Notes under the pieces: model-generated | Seen by the model: the letters and a program-made list of their open reading frames with translations, nothing else | Databases searched by the model: none | Told to the model about the DNA's origin: nothing | Program-made: the position numbers and the translations under genes | NCBI GenBank assembly: GCA_937915765.1 | Contig: CALGHE010000085.1 | Location: 1-45,907 of the forward strand | Direction of reading: 5' to 3' | DNA length: 45,907 nt | DNA from: an uncultured Bacteroidales bacterium | Lineage (GTDB): Bacteria > Bacteroidota > Bacteroidia > Bacteroidales > Paludibacteraceae | Part shown: in pieces, positions 1-8,600 of the stretch | Layout of the letters: the number at the start of each line of letters is the position of its first letter | Numbering within the stretch: position 1 is the first letter of the stretch

Positions 1-96
1 CGATTATCAAATTGCAATAGATTACGTAATTTTTTTGATCATATCCTCCTCTCTTTCGATGCAATTTGATGAATATTTACAATTATATCAAGATAT

Positions 97-255
97 ATTA
101 ATTTGTCAAAGAAGAACGATGAAATTGCGTCTGTATGCAATGTTGTTTCTGAGGATGACGAAATTGTCGATGGAGAAGAGCCTAATGTAGAGAACGGAGC
201 GGCAGAGAGCGGTTCTTCTGATGTATCTGCTGACGGAACAGAAGGTAATGAATAA
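97..255 (+). pseudogene. gyrA: GyrA C-terminal tail fragment (DNA gyrase subunit A)
   Basis: An open frame ending in TAA at 253-255 encodes about 52 residues starting INLSKKNDEIASVCNV and followed by an acidic, Glu/Asp/Gly/Ser-rich tail. From memory of the family, this matches the last beta-pinwheel strand and acidic tail of Bacteroidetes GyrA, where the preceding residues should resemble GVRL. Here they are ISRY, and the same frame has a TGA at 70-72, so the homology starts abruptly near position 97. There is no plausible start codon inside the piece. A TPR gene 47 bases downstream fits the usual gyrA neighbour in Bacteroidales. The rest of gyrA is either beyond a rearrangement or lost to a chimeric contig end. 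The identification rests on a short stretch. Confidence 0.55.
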
Positions 256-302
256 ATTTTTTGAAAATATTTTAAATTTTCTATAATTATAAAAGATTAA
301 AA

Positions 303-1517
303 ATGAGAAAATTAGCATTTACAGTGATGTTGCTTGTTGCGGCATCTGCAGGTTTTGCTCAGAAGAAGAATGTGAGCAAGGCGGAAAATAACTTGTACGA
401 GCCAATGGACCTTAAGGCAGCTCAGACTGCAATCGAGCAGGCTATGCAGGATCCGACAACTAAGGACTGGGTTAAGACTTATTATGTGGCTGGACGTGTT
501 TATGGTAAGATATATGACCAGGAGGACAACAACCGTATGCTTCAGAAATCTTACAGCCAGGAGGTTATGACTACAAACCTTGTGAAGTCTGTTGACGCTT
601 ACATCAAGGCTGGTGAACTTGACAGAAAGCCGGACGAAAAGGGCAAGGTTAAGATGAAATATACAAAGGATATCAAAAAGGCTTTGAAGAAGAGCGGTGA
701 TATCTTGATGACCAGCGGTGCTGCTGCAATGAACGACAAGGATAACGAAACTGCAGTGAAGCTTTTCAGCAAGTATTTGGAAATTCCAGGTTGCGCAGCT
801 ATGCAGGGCGAGCCTGTTGACACAATGACTAAGCATATCAAGTATTATGTTATCTCGGCTGCTTGGGATATGGACCAGTACAAGGATTTGAAAATCAAGT
901 GCATGGAAGAGCTTAAGTCTGAGCCTGCTTATAAGAATTCAATGTACAGATATTTGTACACAACTTATATGGGCAACGCAACTAAGGCTGACTCTGCTAA
1001 GGCTTTTGCAAACTTGCAGGAAGGTTTGAAAGAGTTCCCTAATGATGAGTTCCTTATCAGCAACATGATTAACTATTACATCTTCTCTGGTAAAGAGGAC
1101 GAGGCTATCAAGTATCTTGACCAGGCTATCGCTAACAATCCTAAAGACGCTCAGTTCTACAGTATCAAGGCTAAGTTGTATCTTGATAACAAAAAGGACG
1201 TTGCTGCAGCAAAAACTATTTTGAGTCAGGCTTTGGCTGTTGACGCTAATAGTTTTATTGCTAATTATACTATGGGTCGTGCTTTTGCTGTTGAAGCTGA
1301 CAAGATGTATGCTGATGCAGATAAAATCATGGATAACAAAAAGTATAAGGTTGCTAAAGATAAGGCTGACGCTAAGTTGAAAGAGTCTTTGCCTTTCTTC
1401 GAAAAGGCTTTTGAAATAAATCCTAAGGATGCAGATATGCTTTACGCTTTGAAGGCTGTTTATGTTCGTTTGGGAATGGACGCTTCTAAGGTAAACGCTG
1501 CTATCGAAGCTTTGTAA
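303..1517 (+). CDS. Exported tetratricopeptide-repeat protein
   Basis: A 404-residue protein with a clear Sec signal peptide (Met-Arg-Lys, then a hydrophobic run ending ASAGFAQ near residue 20), so it is probably periplasmic. The body is alpha-helical. TPR-like repeats are visible around residues 230-320 (segments such as LQEGLKEFPNDEFL and IKYLDQAIANNPKDAQFY) and 320-400 (LPFFEKAFEINPKDADMLY). The N-terminal third is helical and Lys-rich but has no repeat I can name. TPRs generally mediate protein-protein contacts; the partner is unknown. The gene follows the GyrA tail by 47 bases, as in many Bacteroidales, suggesting cotranscription with gyrase. A strong intrinsic terminator follows at 1544-1572. 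Role unassigned. Confidence 0.85.
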   Translation: MRKLAFTVMLLVAASAGFAQKKNVSKAENNLYEPMDLKAAQTAIEQAMQDPTTKDWVKTYYVAGRVYGKIYDQEDNNRMLQKSYSQEVMTTNLVKSVDAYIKAGELDRKPDEKGKVKMKYTKDIKKALKKSGDILMTSGAAAMNDKDNETAVKLFSKYLEIPGCAAMQGEPVDTMTKHIKYYVISAAWDMDQYKDLKIKCMEELKSEPAYKNSMYRYLYTTYMGNATKADSAKAFANLQEGLKEFPNDEFLISNMINYYIFSGKEDEAIKYLDQAIANNPKDAQFYSIKAKLYLDNKKDVAAAKTILSQALAVDANSFIANYTMGRAFAVEADKMYADADKIMDNKKYKVAKDKADAKLKESLPFFEKAFEINPKDADMLYALKAVYVRLGMDASKVNAAIEAL

Positions 1518-1543
1518 GAAAAGGTTGGGTTTAAAGAATGAAG

Positions 1544-1572
1544 AAGGAAGGCTGCTTGGCCTTCCTTTTTTT
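1544..1572 (+). terminator. Rho-independent terminator after the TPR gene
   Basis: Perfect 9-bp stem AAGGAAGGC (1544-1552) / GCCTTCCTT (1559-1567) with a 6-nt loop, running straight into a T tract ending at 1572. It lies 27 bases past the TPR stop codon. Confidence 0.85.
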
Positions 1573-1663
1573 GTGTCAGTTGCAATGGCGGTAATTTGTC
1601 ATTGTGGAAGTAAGTCTCCTGAAATATCAGCCGCATGTCTCTTGCTATCTTTTCAAGATTTCT

Positions 1664-2110
1664 TTAGTTGCTTTCGTCGATGATACGAATCAAAGACCAC
1701 TCTCCATCGTTTCTTTTGAATTCGTAAGTGGCATGGATTCCGGTCTCGATACCTTTTTCTATTGTGAGAAAAGCGCTGTCACTTTTATATTCGTGAAAAA
1801 ACTCTGTGGACTCTGTCGCATTTCCATATAGCCAAATAGGGTTGTCGTTGCTGAAATTACTACTGTCTAAGAACTCGGTTCTTGGCTTCTCGTCTATTTC
1901 TATGATTTCCAGCGCGAGAGGCTGTTTTATATGCTCTTTCTGAAAATAGAGGTCGTTGTCAAATTTTGTCAAAAAATCACGTTGCTCTTCGGTCAGATTC
2001 GACCATCCGTTCCTTTTTTGCTTCATGTCCTTTGAACCTTCGCATGAAGAAGCAAAAAGAGTGAGGGCGACTAAAAAAAACAAGTTCAGTTTGATGATGT
2101 AATGTTTCAT
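1664..2110 (-). CDS. Small lipoprotein, DUF4348-like
   Basis: A 148-residue protein with a lipoprotein signal: basic start MKHYIIK, hydrophobic core, then lipobox FASSC with Cys near residue 23. It is therefore probably anchored in the envelope. I chose the ATG at 2110; an in-frame TTG two codons upstream (2116) is less likely. The mature part contains EEQRDFLTKFDNDLYFQKEH followed by a Pro-Leu step, which resembles the DUF4348 family of Bacteroides lipoproteins as I remember it; the match is tentative. The C-terminal half is beta-rich (WLYGNATESTEFF, GEWSLIRII). It lies 48 bases downstream of the aminopeptidase P gene on the same strand and could share its transcript. Function unknown. Confidence 0.75.
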   Translation of the reverse strand: MKHYIIKLNLFFLVALTLFASSCEGSKDMKQKRNGWSNLTEEQRDFLTKFDNDLYFQKEHIKQPLALEIIEIDEKPRTEFLDSSNFSNDNPIWLYGNATESTEFFHEYKSDSAFLTIEKGIETGIHATYEFKRNDGEWSLIRIIDESN

Positions 2111-2158
2111 GTTCAATTGTAAATCGTTTTCAAAATTTAAAACTTTAATGATCTGAGT

Positions 2159-3928
2159 TTATATCTCGCACTTGCTCTTCAGCCAAAGTTTTTCCTCTTC
2201 AGAAATGTATGGCGCGACAGAGTTGTAAACGTTTTGATGGTATTTGCAGAGCCACTCCTTTTCGGCAGCGCTTAGTTGGCTGAAGTTTATCAGTTTTTTG
2301 TCGAAAGGGAAGAGCGAAAGAGTTTCGAACTTAAGAAATCCGTCGAACGACTCGTGTTCTGTTACAAGCAGCATGTTTTCAAGTCTGATGCCGTATTCGC
2401 CTGTGCGGTACACTCCAGGTTCATTCGAAAGCAGCATTCCTTGTTCTAAGGCAATACCGTTGTCTCTTGGCCTTATGTTTTGAGGCCCTTCGTGAACACA
2501 TAGAAAATGCCCAATGCCATGTCCGGTGCCGTGTCCGTAATTAAGTCCGCAATTCCAAAGAAACTGTCTTGCAAGGCAGTCGAGCTGGGAGCCGTGAGTG
2601 CCGGCAGGAAATGTTGCGGAGGCAAGCGCTATATGTCCTTTTAGCACAGCAGTATAGTCGTTTTTCTGTTTTTCTGTAGGATTGGAGTCACCGATGAATA
2701 CGGTGCGTGTAATGTCGGTGGTTCCGTCAAAATAGTTGCCGCCGGAGTCAACAAGCAGCATGTTTCCGGAGGTGATGTCGGAGGCGTTAGCTTTGTCAGC
2801 TTTGTAGTGCACAATAGCGCCGTTCGCTCCGAAGCCGGCGATGGTTCCGAAGCTTTCGCAGAAGAAATTATCTTGCTCTTCGCGGCAGCGCTTCAGTTTT
2901 TCGGAAAAGGAAAACTCTGTAACTTTTTTGCCGGGTGAAATTTGTTTTTCGAGCCACATGAAAGCACGGGTTAGTGCAGCTGCATCTCGCACAACAGCCC
3001 TTTTTACACCTTCAATTTCGACGCTGTTCTTCTTCGCTTTCAGCAGTGATATTGGCGATTGTCCGAACATGAGATTTGCATTCTTGCCAAACAGGCTGAC
3101 GGTCTTTGAGTTCGCGGAATTTGGATCTATCCAAACTGTTTGTCCGTCGTTAATGGAAGATACAAACTTGAAAAAGTCGTCATAAGGTCTGATCATAATA
3201 TTGTCGAATATAGACTTGCATTTGTCTATCTTTCTAACGTCGATAAACAGAGATGTTTCTTGTTCCGAGACGGTGACGTAAGCAGAAACCACAGGGTTGT
3301 ATTCTACATCATTACCTCTGAGGTTTAAAAGCCATGCTATTTCGTCTAAAGCGCTGATTATCAAAATATCGGCGTTGCAGTCTTTTACCACTTTGCGGAT
3401 TGATTCCAGCTTTGCCGCATAGTCAACACCTGCAAAGTTCGGTGATAGAGCAAAAACATCATTATGAATCTTCCTTTCTGAAAGTTCTGAAAACAGAGCG
3501 TTTTCAAAATTTAAATCAGATGCGATGGATATGCCTTTTTTAGACAGCCTTTCGGACAAGTTAGCAAACTCGAAGTAAGAGAACTGCAGGCTGTCGATAC
3601 CCACGCGGCTATTGGACGGCACATTCTCGGCAAGCCAAGTCTGCCAGTCCGGCACGCCAAATTCGCCATCTCTGAACAGTATGAACTCAGACCCTCTCAG
3701 CTGAATTTCGGCCTGCAGGTAATATCTGGAGTCGGTCCATAGACAGGCTTCGTTGTTGGTGACAACAACAGTGCCGGCAGAGCCGTCAAAGCCTGATATC
3801 CATTCTCTGCGTTTCCAGTTGTCCGGGACGTATTCGCTCAAATGCGGGTCTGACGAAGGTATTATATATGCGAATATGCCGCAGTCGGACATATATTTTC
3901 TTAGAGTAGATAATCTGCTGTTTATCAT
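2159..3928 (-). CDS. pepP: Xaa-Pro aminopeptidase (aminopeptidase P, M24B)
   Basis: A 589-residue cytosolic metallopeptidase that removes N-terminal residues preceding proline. It has the three-domain form: two creatinase-like N-terminal domains (about 1-310) and a pita-bread catalytic domain (about 315-540) with a C-terminal extension. The dinuclear metal ligands are visible: Asp in LLVDSGGNYFDG (about 391), Asp in TTDITRT (about 402), His in GTGHGIGHFLCVHEG (about 469), Glu in SNEPGVY (about 499) and Glu in IRLENML (about 514). A longer reading from 3991 exists, but a -7-like element at 3989-3996 overlaps that codon, so transcription would start inside it. The ATG at 3928, giving MINSRLSTLRKYM, matches family starts. 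The lipoprotein gene follows 48 bases downstream. Confidence 0.95.
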   Translation of the reverse strand: MINSRLSTLRKYMSDCGIFAYIIPSSDPHLSEYVPDNWKRREWISGFDGSAGTVVVTNNEACLWTDSRYYLQAEIQLRGSEFILFRDGEFGVPDWQTWLAENVPSNSRVGIDSLQFSYFEFANLSERLSKKGISIASDLNFENALFSELSERKIHNDVFALSPNFAGVDYAAKLESIRKVVKDCNADILIISALDEIAWLLNLRGNDVEYNPVVSAYVTVSEQETSLFIDVRKIDKCKSIFDNIMIRPYDDFFKFVSSINDGQTVWIDPNSANSKTVSLFGKNANLMFGQSPISLLKAKKNSVEIEGVKRAVVRDAAALTRAFMWLEKQISPGKKVTEFSFSEKLKRCREEQDNFFCESFGTIAGFGANGAIVHYKADKANASDITSGNMLLVDSGGNYFDGTTDITRTVFIGDSNPTEKQKNDYTAVLKGHIALASATFPAGTHGSQLDCLARQFLWNCGLNYGHGTGHGIGHFLCVHEGPQNIRPRDNGIALEQGMLLSNEPGVYRTGEYGIRLENMLLVTEHESFDGFLKFETLSLFPFDKKLINFSQLSAAEKEWLCKYHQNVYNSVAPYISEEEKLWLKSKCEI

Positions 3929-3988
3929 TGTTTTGAGCGTTAAATAGAAAAAATAGCCGTGAAGTTTGTTCAAAGCACAGCCGACGTG

Positions 3989-3996
3989 CAAAAGTA
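3989..3996 (-). promoter_or_regulatory. Candidate -7 element for pepP
   Basis: On the minus strand this reads TACTTTTG, a match to the Bacteroidetes -7 consensus TAnnTTTG, about 60 bases upstream of the pepP ATG at 3928. No clear -33 TTTG is seen. It overlaps the alternative upstream start codon at 3991 and so argues against that start. Confidence 0.45.
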
Positions 3997-4108
3997 AAAA
4001 AATAGTTTTTAAAAGAGAAGTTTGCGAGGCGAATTGTAAAAAGTTTTCAAAAATAGTCGGAGAAAAAGAAAAAAAACGTATCTTTATAATCTTGAAAAAA
4101 AGAAAAAT

Positions 4109-5470
4109 ATGGCAAAGGTAAAGTCAGTTTTTGTATGTCAGAATTGCGGAGCGGAAGCTCCCAAGTGGGTAGGTAAGTGTCCGGCTTGCGGCGAGTGGAA
4201 CAGTTATGTGGAGGAGATTGTCCGTAAGGAAGGCGGGTCGGTCAAGAGCGCGTCGTTTGTGGCCGAATCGACCAAGTCCAAGCCGATTCTGATTAGAGAG
4301 GTTGAAATATCTGAAGAGCCGCGTATGGACACCGGCTGCGGAGAATTTAACAGGGTTCTTGGCGGCGGCATAGTGCCCGGGTCTCTGACGCTGATCGGCG
4401 GCGACCCCGGAATAGGCAAGTCAACGCTGGTGCTTCAGATTGTGCTGAACATCAAAGGACGCAGAACGCTTTACGTGTCGGGAGAGGAAAGTGTCAAGCA
4501 GTTGAAACTCAGAGCGGAGCGACTGAAGTTTGACAATCCGGAGTGTTTTATTGTGAGCGAGACGTTATTGGAGCAGATATTTATTCATGCACAGAACATA
4601 CAGCCGGATTTGTTGATTATAGACTCTATTCAGACAATATCGACAGAGATGATAGAGTCGTCGCCCGGCAGCGTGTCGCAAGTCAGGGAGTGTTCGGCGG
4701 CGATACTGAAATACGCAAAGGAGAGCGGCGTGCCGGTGCTTCTCATTGGTCATATAAACAAAGAGGGCAGCATAGCCGGACCTAAGGTGCTGGAGCATAT
4801 AGTGGACACGGTGTTGCAGTTCGAGGGCGACCAGCATTATATGTACCGCATTTTGCGCTCTATAAAGAACCGTTTTGGCAGCACGGCCGAGCTAGGCATA
4901 TTTGAAATGATGCAGAGCGGACTGAGGGAGGTCAGCAATCCGTCGGAACTGTTGCTCTCGCAGAGCCACGAGGAGCTGAGCGGCACAGCCATAGGCGCTA
5001 CGATAGAGGGAGTCAGGCCGTTCATCATAGAGGTGCAGGCGCTTGTCAGCACCGCGGCATACGGAACGCCGCAGCGTTCGGCGACGGGGTTTGACATAAG
5101 GAGGCTGAACATGCTTCTTGCGGTGCTGGAGAAGCGTGTAGGCTTCAAACTTTCTCAGAAGGACGTTTTTCTGAATATAGCGGGAGGACTGAGGGTGAAC
5201 GACCCGGCTATTGACCTTGCTATAATATGCGCAATCCTTTCTTCTAACATGGATATTGCGATTGACCGTAGCGTATGCCTTGCCGGTGAGGTTGGCCTGA
5301 CCGGTGAGATTCGTCCGGTAAACAGGGTGGAGCAGCGTATTTTAGAGGCGGAGAAACTAGGCTTCAAGCGCATCATAATTCCTGACTTTAAGAATTTGCA
5401 GATAAAGCCGAATATCGAGATTGTAAGAGCTAAAAAGGTGGAAGATGCTTTCCGCTTATTGTTCGGATAG
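4109..5470 (+). CDS. radA: DNA repair/branch migration protein RadA
   Basis: A 453-residue cytosolic ATPase that processes branched recombination intermediates together with RecA, whose gene lies at 32828-33871. In order: an N-terminal C4 zinc finger (CQNCG at 10-14 and CPACGEW at 24-30), a RecA-like ATPase core with Walker A GGDPGIGKST (97-106), Walker B-like LLIIDSIQTI (about 167-176), the RadA-specific KNRFG motif (about 251-255), and a C-terminal Lon-protease-like domain from about 280 (QRSATGFD, GGLRVNDPAIDLAI, GEVGLTGEIRPV). The length is typical for the family. The start ATG is followed directly by MAKVKSVFVCQNCG, the usual N-terminus. It is divergent from pepP and is followed after 195 bases by the hybrid regulator, which has its own promoter. 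Confidence 0.97.
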   Translation: MAKVKSVFVCQNCGAEAPKWVGKCPACGEWNSYVEEIVRKEGGSVKSASFVAESTKSKPILIREVEISEEPRMDTGCGEFNRVLGGGIVPGSLTLIGGDPGIGKSTLVLQIVLNIKGRRTLYVSGEESVKQLKLRAERLKFDNPECFIVSETLLEQIFIHAQNIQPDLLIIDSIQTISTEMIESSPGSVSQVRECSAAILKYAKESGVPVLLIGHINKEGSIAGPKVLEHIVDTVLQFEGDQHYMYRILRSIKNRFGSTAELGIFEMMQSGLREVSNPSELLLSQSHEELSGTAIGATIEGVRPFIIEVQALVSTAAYGTPQRSATGFDIRRLNMLLAVLEKRVGFKLSQKDVFLNIAGGLRVNDPAIDLAIICAILSSNMDIAIDRSVCLAGEVGLTGEIRPVNRVEQRILEAEKLGFKRIIIPDFKNLQIKPNIEIVRAKKVEDAFRLLFG

Positions 5471-5504
5471 ATTTCTTTTTTTTTGCAAATCTTGGCGATT
5501 TTGG

Positions 5505-5535
5505 TTGTCTATTTTCGCAATTATTTTTATATTTG
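5505..5535 (+). promoter_or_regulatory. Candidate Bacteroidetes promoter for the hybrid two-component regulator
   Basis: TTG at 5505-5507 and a perfect TAnnTTTG element (TATATTTG, 5528-5535) are separated by 20 bases. This is near the consensus spacing of Bacteroidetes housekeeping promoters. It lies about 130 bases upstream of the start at 5666, leaving a long 5' leader. Confidence 0.55.
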
Positions 5536-5665
5536 ACACTATTAAGGTTGATTTGTCGGACAGTTAATTGTTCTGATTTGTAGAGAAGCAGGCTGAGTAT
5601 GGGGTGTTTTTAATCTGGCGAAAAGAATGTTTGGTCAGGCAGTATTATTCTAATATCATGGTTTT

Positions 5666-8600
5666 ATGAATAGGTTCTTGTTATTCTTTTTGATGCTAAT
5701 ATGTTGTGTGATTGATTGTTATGCAACAGCTCTCATATCATCTCGTTTTGACAATTTTTCACAGAAGGACGGGCTGTCGAATAATGTTGTGCAGTGTGTT
5801 TTTCAAGACAAGTCCGGTTTGATGTGGTTTGGCACAAGTCAGGGACTGAACATGTATGACGGTTACCGGTTCAAGATTCACAGAAATGCAGAAGGCGACG
5901 AGTCGTCGATAAGAGGAAACCTTGTGCGGTGTGTCTTTCAAGATTCTAAAGGACGTTTTTGGGTCGGCACGGAGAGCGGTGGTCTGAACAGCTTTGATGT
6001 GCGGAGAGAGCTCTTTTCGTCGGTCAAGATGGAGAATGGAGAAGGCTCGTATTCTGCAAATTGTATAGAGGAGGATGCGGACGGACGGATTTGGGTCGGC
6101 ACAGAGCAGGGGCTTGCATTTCTCAACGAAAAGGGAAATTTGGAATTTTATATAGTGAAATCTCCTGGTTATGAGGGAGTTGCTGATATAAGGGATATTC
6201 ATATAGATGTGAACGGAAATATTTGGCTGGCAAGCACAAGGCAGGGGCTTTGCTTTTTGTCGCCTAAGGACGGCACGTTCAAAGAGATACCTCTGGAAGG
6301 CGGCTTTTCTGATGCGGACGAGGTTCAGACCGTTTATCAGTCTAAAGACGGCACAATATGGGTTGGCACATACTACTCAGGTGTTTTTATGGTTAATCCA
6401 AACAATTTTGAAGCCAAAATTTTAGAGACCTTCCCGTTTTCTGAGCGTGTTTCTACTGTGCGCGCCATAATAGAGGACAACGAAGGAATACTGTGGTTCG
6501 GCACGCGAGGCGGGCTTGTCGGGTATGACCGCAAGGAGAAGCGTTACGGAAAGTTTGTGAATGATATTGATAACGAGATAACGCTTGTGCATAACTCTAT
6601 AATAGACCTCTTCATCGATTCAAAGGGTGATTTGTGGATAGGCACGCGAGGCGGAATCAGTTATAAGAATCAGGAAAAGCAGAATTTCAGGCTTATTCGT
6701 GAAGCGAAAAACGACAACAGATATCTGAATAATGACGAGGTTTACGCTTTGGCGGAGTGCCGTCAGAACGGAGAGGTCTGGATCGGGACGGAGTCCGGCG
6801 GCATCAATATTCTGAATCTGAAGACAAACAGCTTCAGCTATGTGACGAAGGAGAACGGCGGTCTGACATCGGACTGCATTAAATGTTTCCTTGATAACGG
6901 AGACTGCTTCTGGGTCGGAACGTATATGGGCGGCGTTAATGTGGTGGATAAGAGGACGAAGAGAGTGCGCCGTGTCTTTAGGCATAGCGAAGACGATGCG
7001 TCGTTGTCGTCAGATAAGGTTTGGGACATTCAGAAAGACTCAGAGGGCAGAATCTGGCTCGCAACGTCAAAGGGGGTGGATATGTATAATTCGGAAACTG
7101 GCAAGTTTACGCACTATAAGCATATAGCTCATAACGTGGAGACTTATTGGGTCAGAGAGGATAAAGACAAAGATTTGTGGATTGGAACATTGGACGAGGT
7201 TATTATATACAATCCTGAAAAGGATAAGGTTACGCGCTTTACGGAGCGTACACGCTCTTTCCTTCAGGATCTTAACGGAGAGTATTGGCTTGGAACTAAC
7301 TCTAAAGGTCTGGCTTTGTATGACAAGCACACAGGAGCGATAAAGTATTACACGGAAAAGGACGGGCTCGCCAATAATCATGTGCAGACAATTTCGGAAA
7401 GCAAGGACGGCGCGTTGTGGATAACTACCATGAACGGACTTTCTAAATTTGACAAGGTGAAGAAGAGCTTTAAGAATTACGATGGCTATGACGGGCTGCA
7501 GGACGCTCAGTTTTTATATAATGCGGCGTACAAGTTGTCTGACGGAAACTTGGTGGTCGGCGGCATCAACGGATTGAATATATTTGACCCGCTTAAAGTT
7601 AAGGCTAACTTTTTTGTGCCGCCTGTGATGATTACAGATTTCAGAATTTTTAACAAGCCCGTTTCTATTGGAGAGGAGATTGACAGAAACATTCTCTATT
7701 GTGATAAAATAAAGCTTCAGTACAACCAGAACATGTTCTCTTTTCAGTTTGCTGCGCTTTCTTATTCAAAGTCCGGAAAAAATCAGTATTGCTACATGAT
7801 GAAGGGTTTTGACAACGACTGGATCTCTTCTGGCAATAAAAATTACGCAACTTACACGAATCTGAACCCTGGCACGTACCGATTTTATGTGAAGGGCGCT
7901 AATTGCGACAGCAAGTGGAACGAGGAGATTAAGAGTGTGGAGGTTGAGATTTGTCCGCCTTTCTGGCTTACGTGGTGGTTCAAATTGCTTCTTGTGGCGT
8001 TGGTGGCCGGTGTCATTTTTGCGGTGATGAGGTTTTACATACATAAGACAAAACTGGACAATGAGCTTATGTTTGAAAAGACGCGCTCCAGAAAATTGCA
8101 TGAGATAGAGATGATAAAGACAAATTTCTTTACGAATATATCGCATGAGCTGAGGACGCCGCTGACACTGATTCTTGGCCCTCTGTCTCAGATTATAAGT
8201 AAAAAGAATATAGACGAGGATGTGCGCGCTCAGGCCGTTCTTGCAGAGAAGAACGCTAATATGCTGCTCAAACTGGTCAACCAGCTGCTGGACTACAGAA
8301 AGGTGGAGTCCGGCAAATTGCAGCTGCATATGTCGGCAGGCGACCTTGTGCCGTATGTGGATTCGGTGGTTCGTTCGTTCTCTAATCTTGCGGAGTCGAA
8401 AAAAATAAAGCTCAAATTCACGCCTTTGGTTGAGGAACTGGAAATACAGTTTGACGAAGATAAGATTAATAAAATTTTGAACAACCTGCTTTCTAATGCG
8501 ATAAAATACACAGAAGAGGGAGGTCTGATAGAGGTCTGTCTGAATAAGAAAGAGCAGTACAAGTTTGAGAGCGAGGTTGTGGCAGACTGCTATGAAATCA

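Noticed and set aside
106..318. A 70-residue minus-strand reading at the window start
   Set aside because: It is antisense to the GyrA tail and AT-rich spacer; no recognisable protein.
5666..7600. Internal repeats of the HTCS gene as a DNA repeat or CRISPR-like array
   Set aside because: They are the degenerate codons of beta-propeller blades (W-[IVF]-G-T motifs), not DNA repeats of fixed length.
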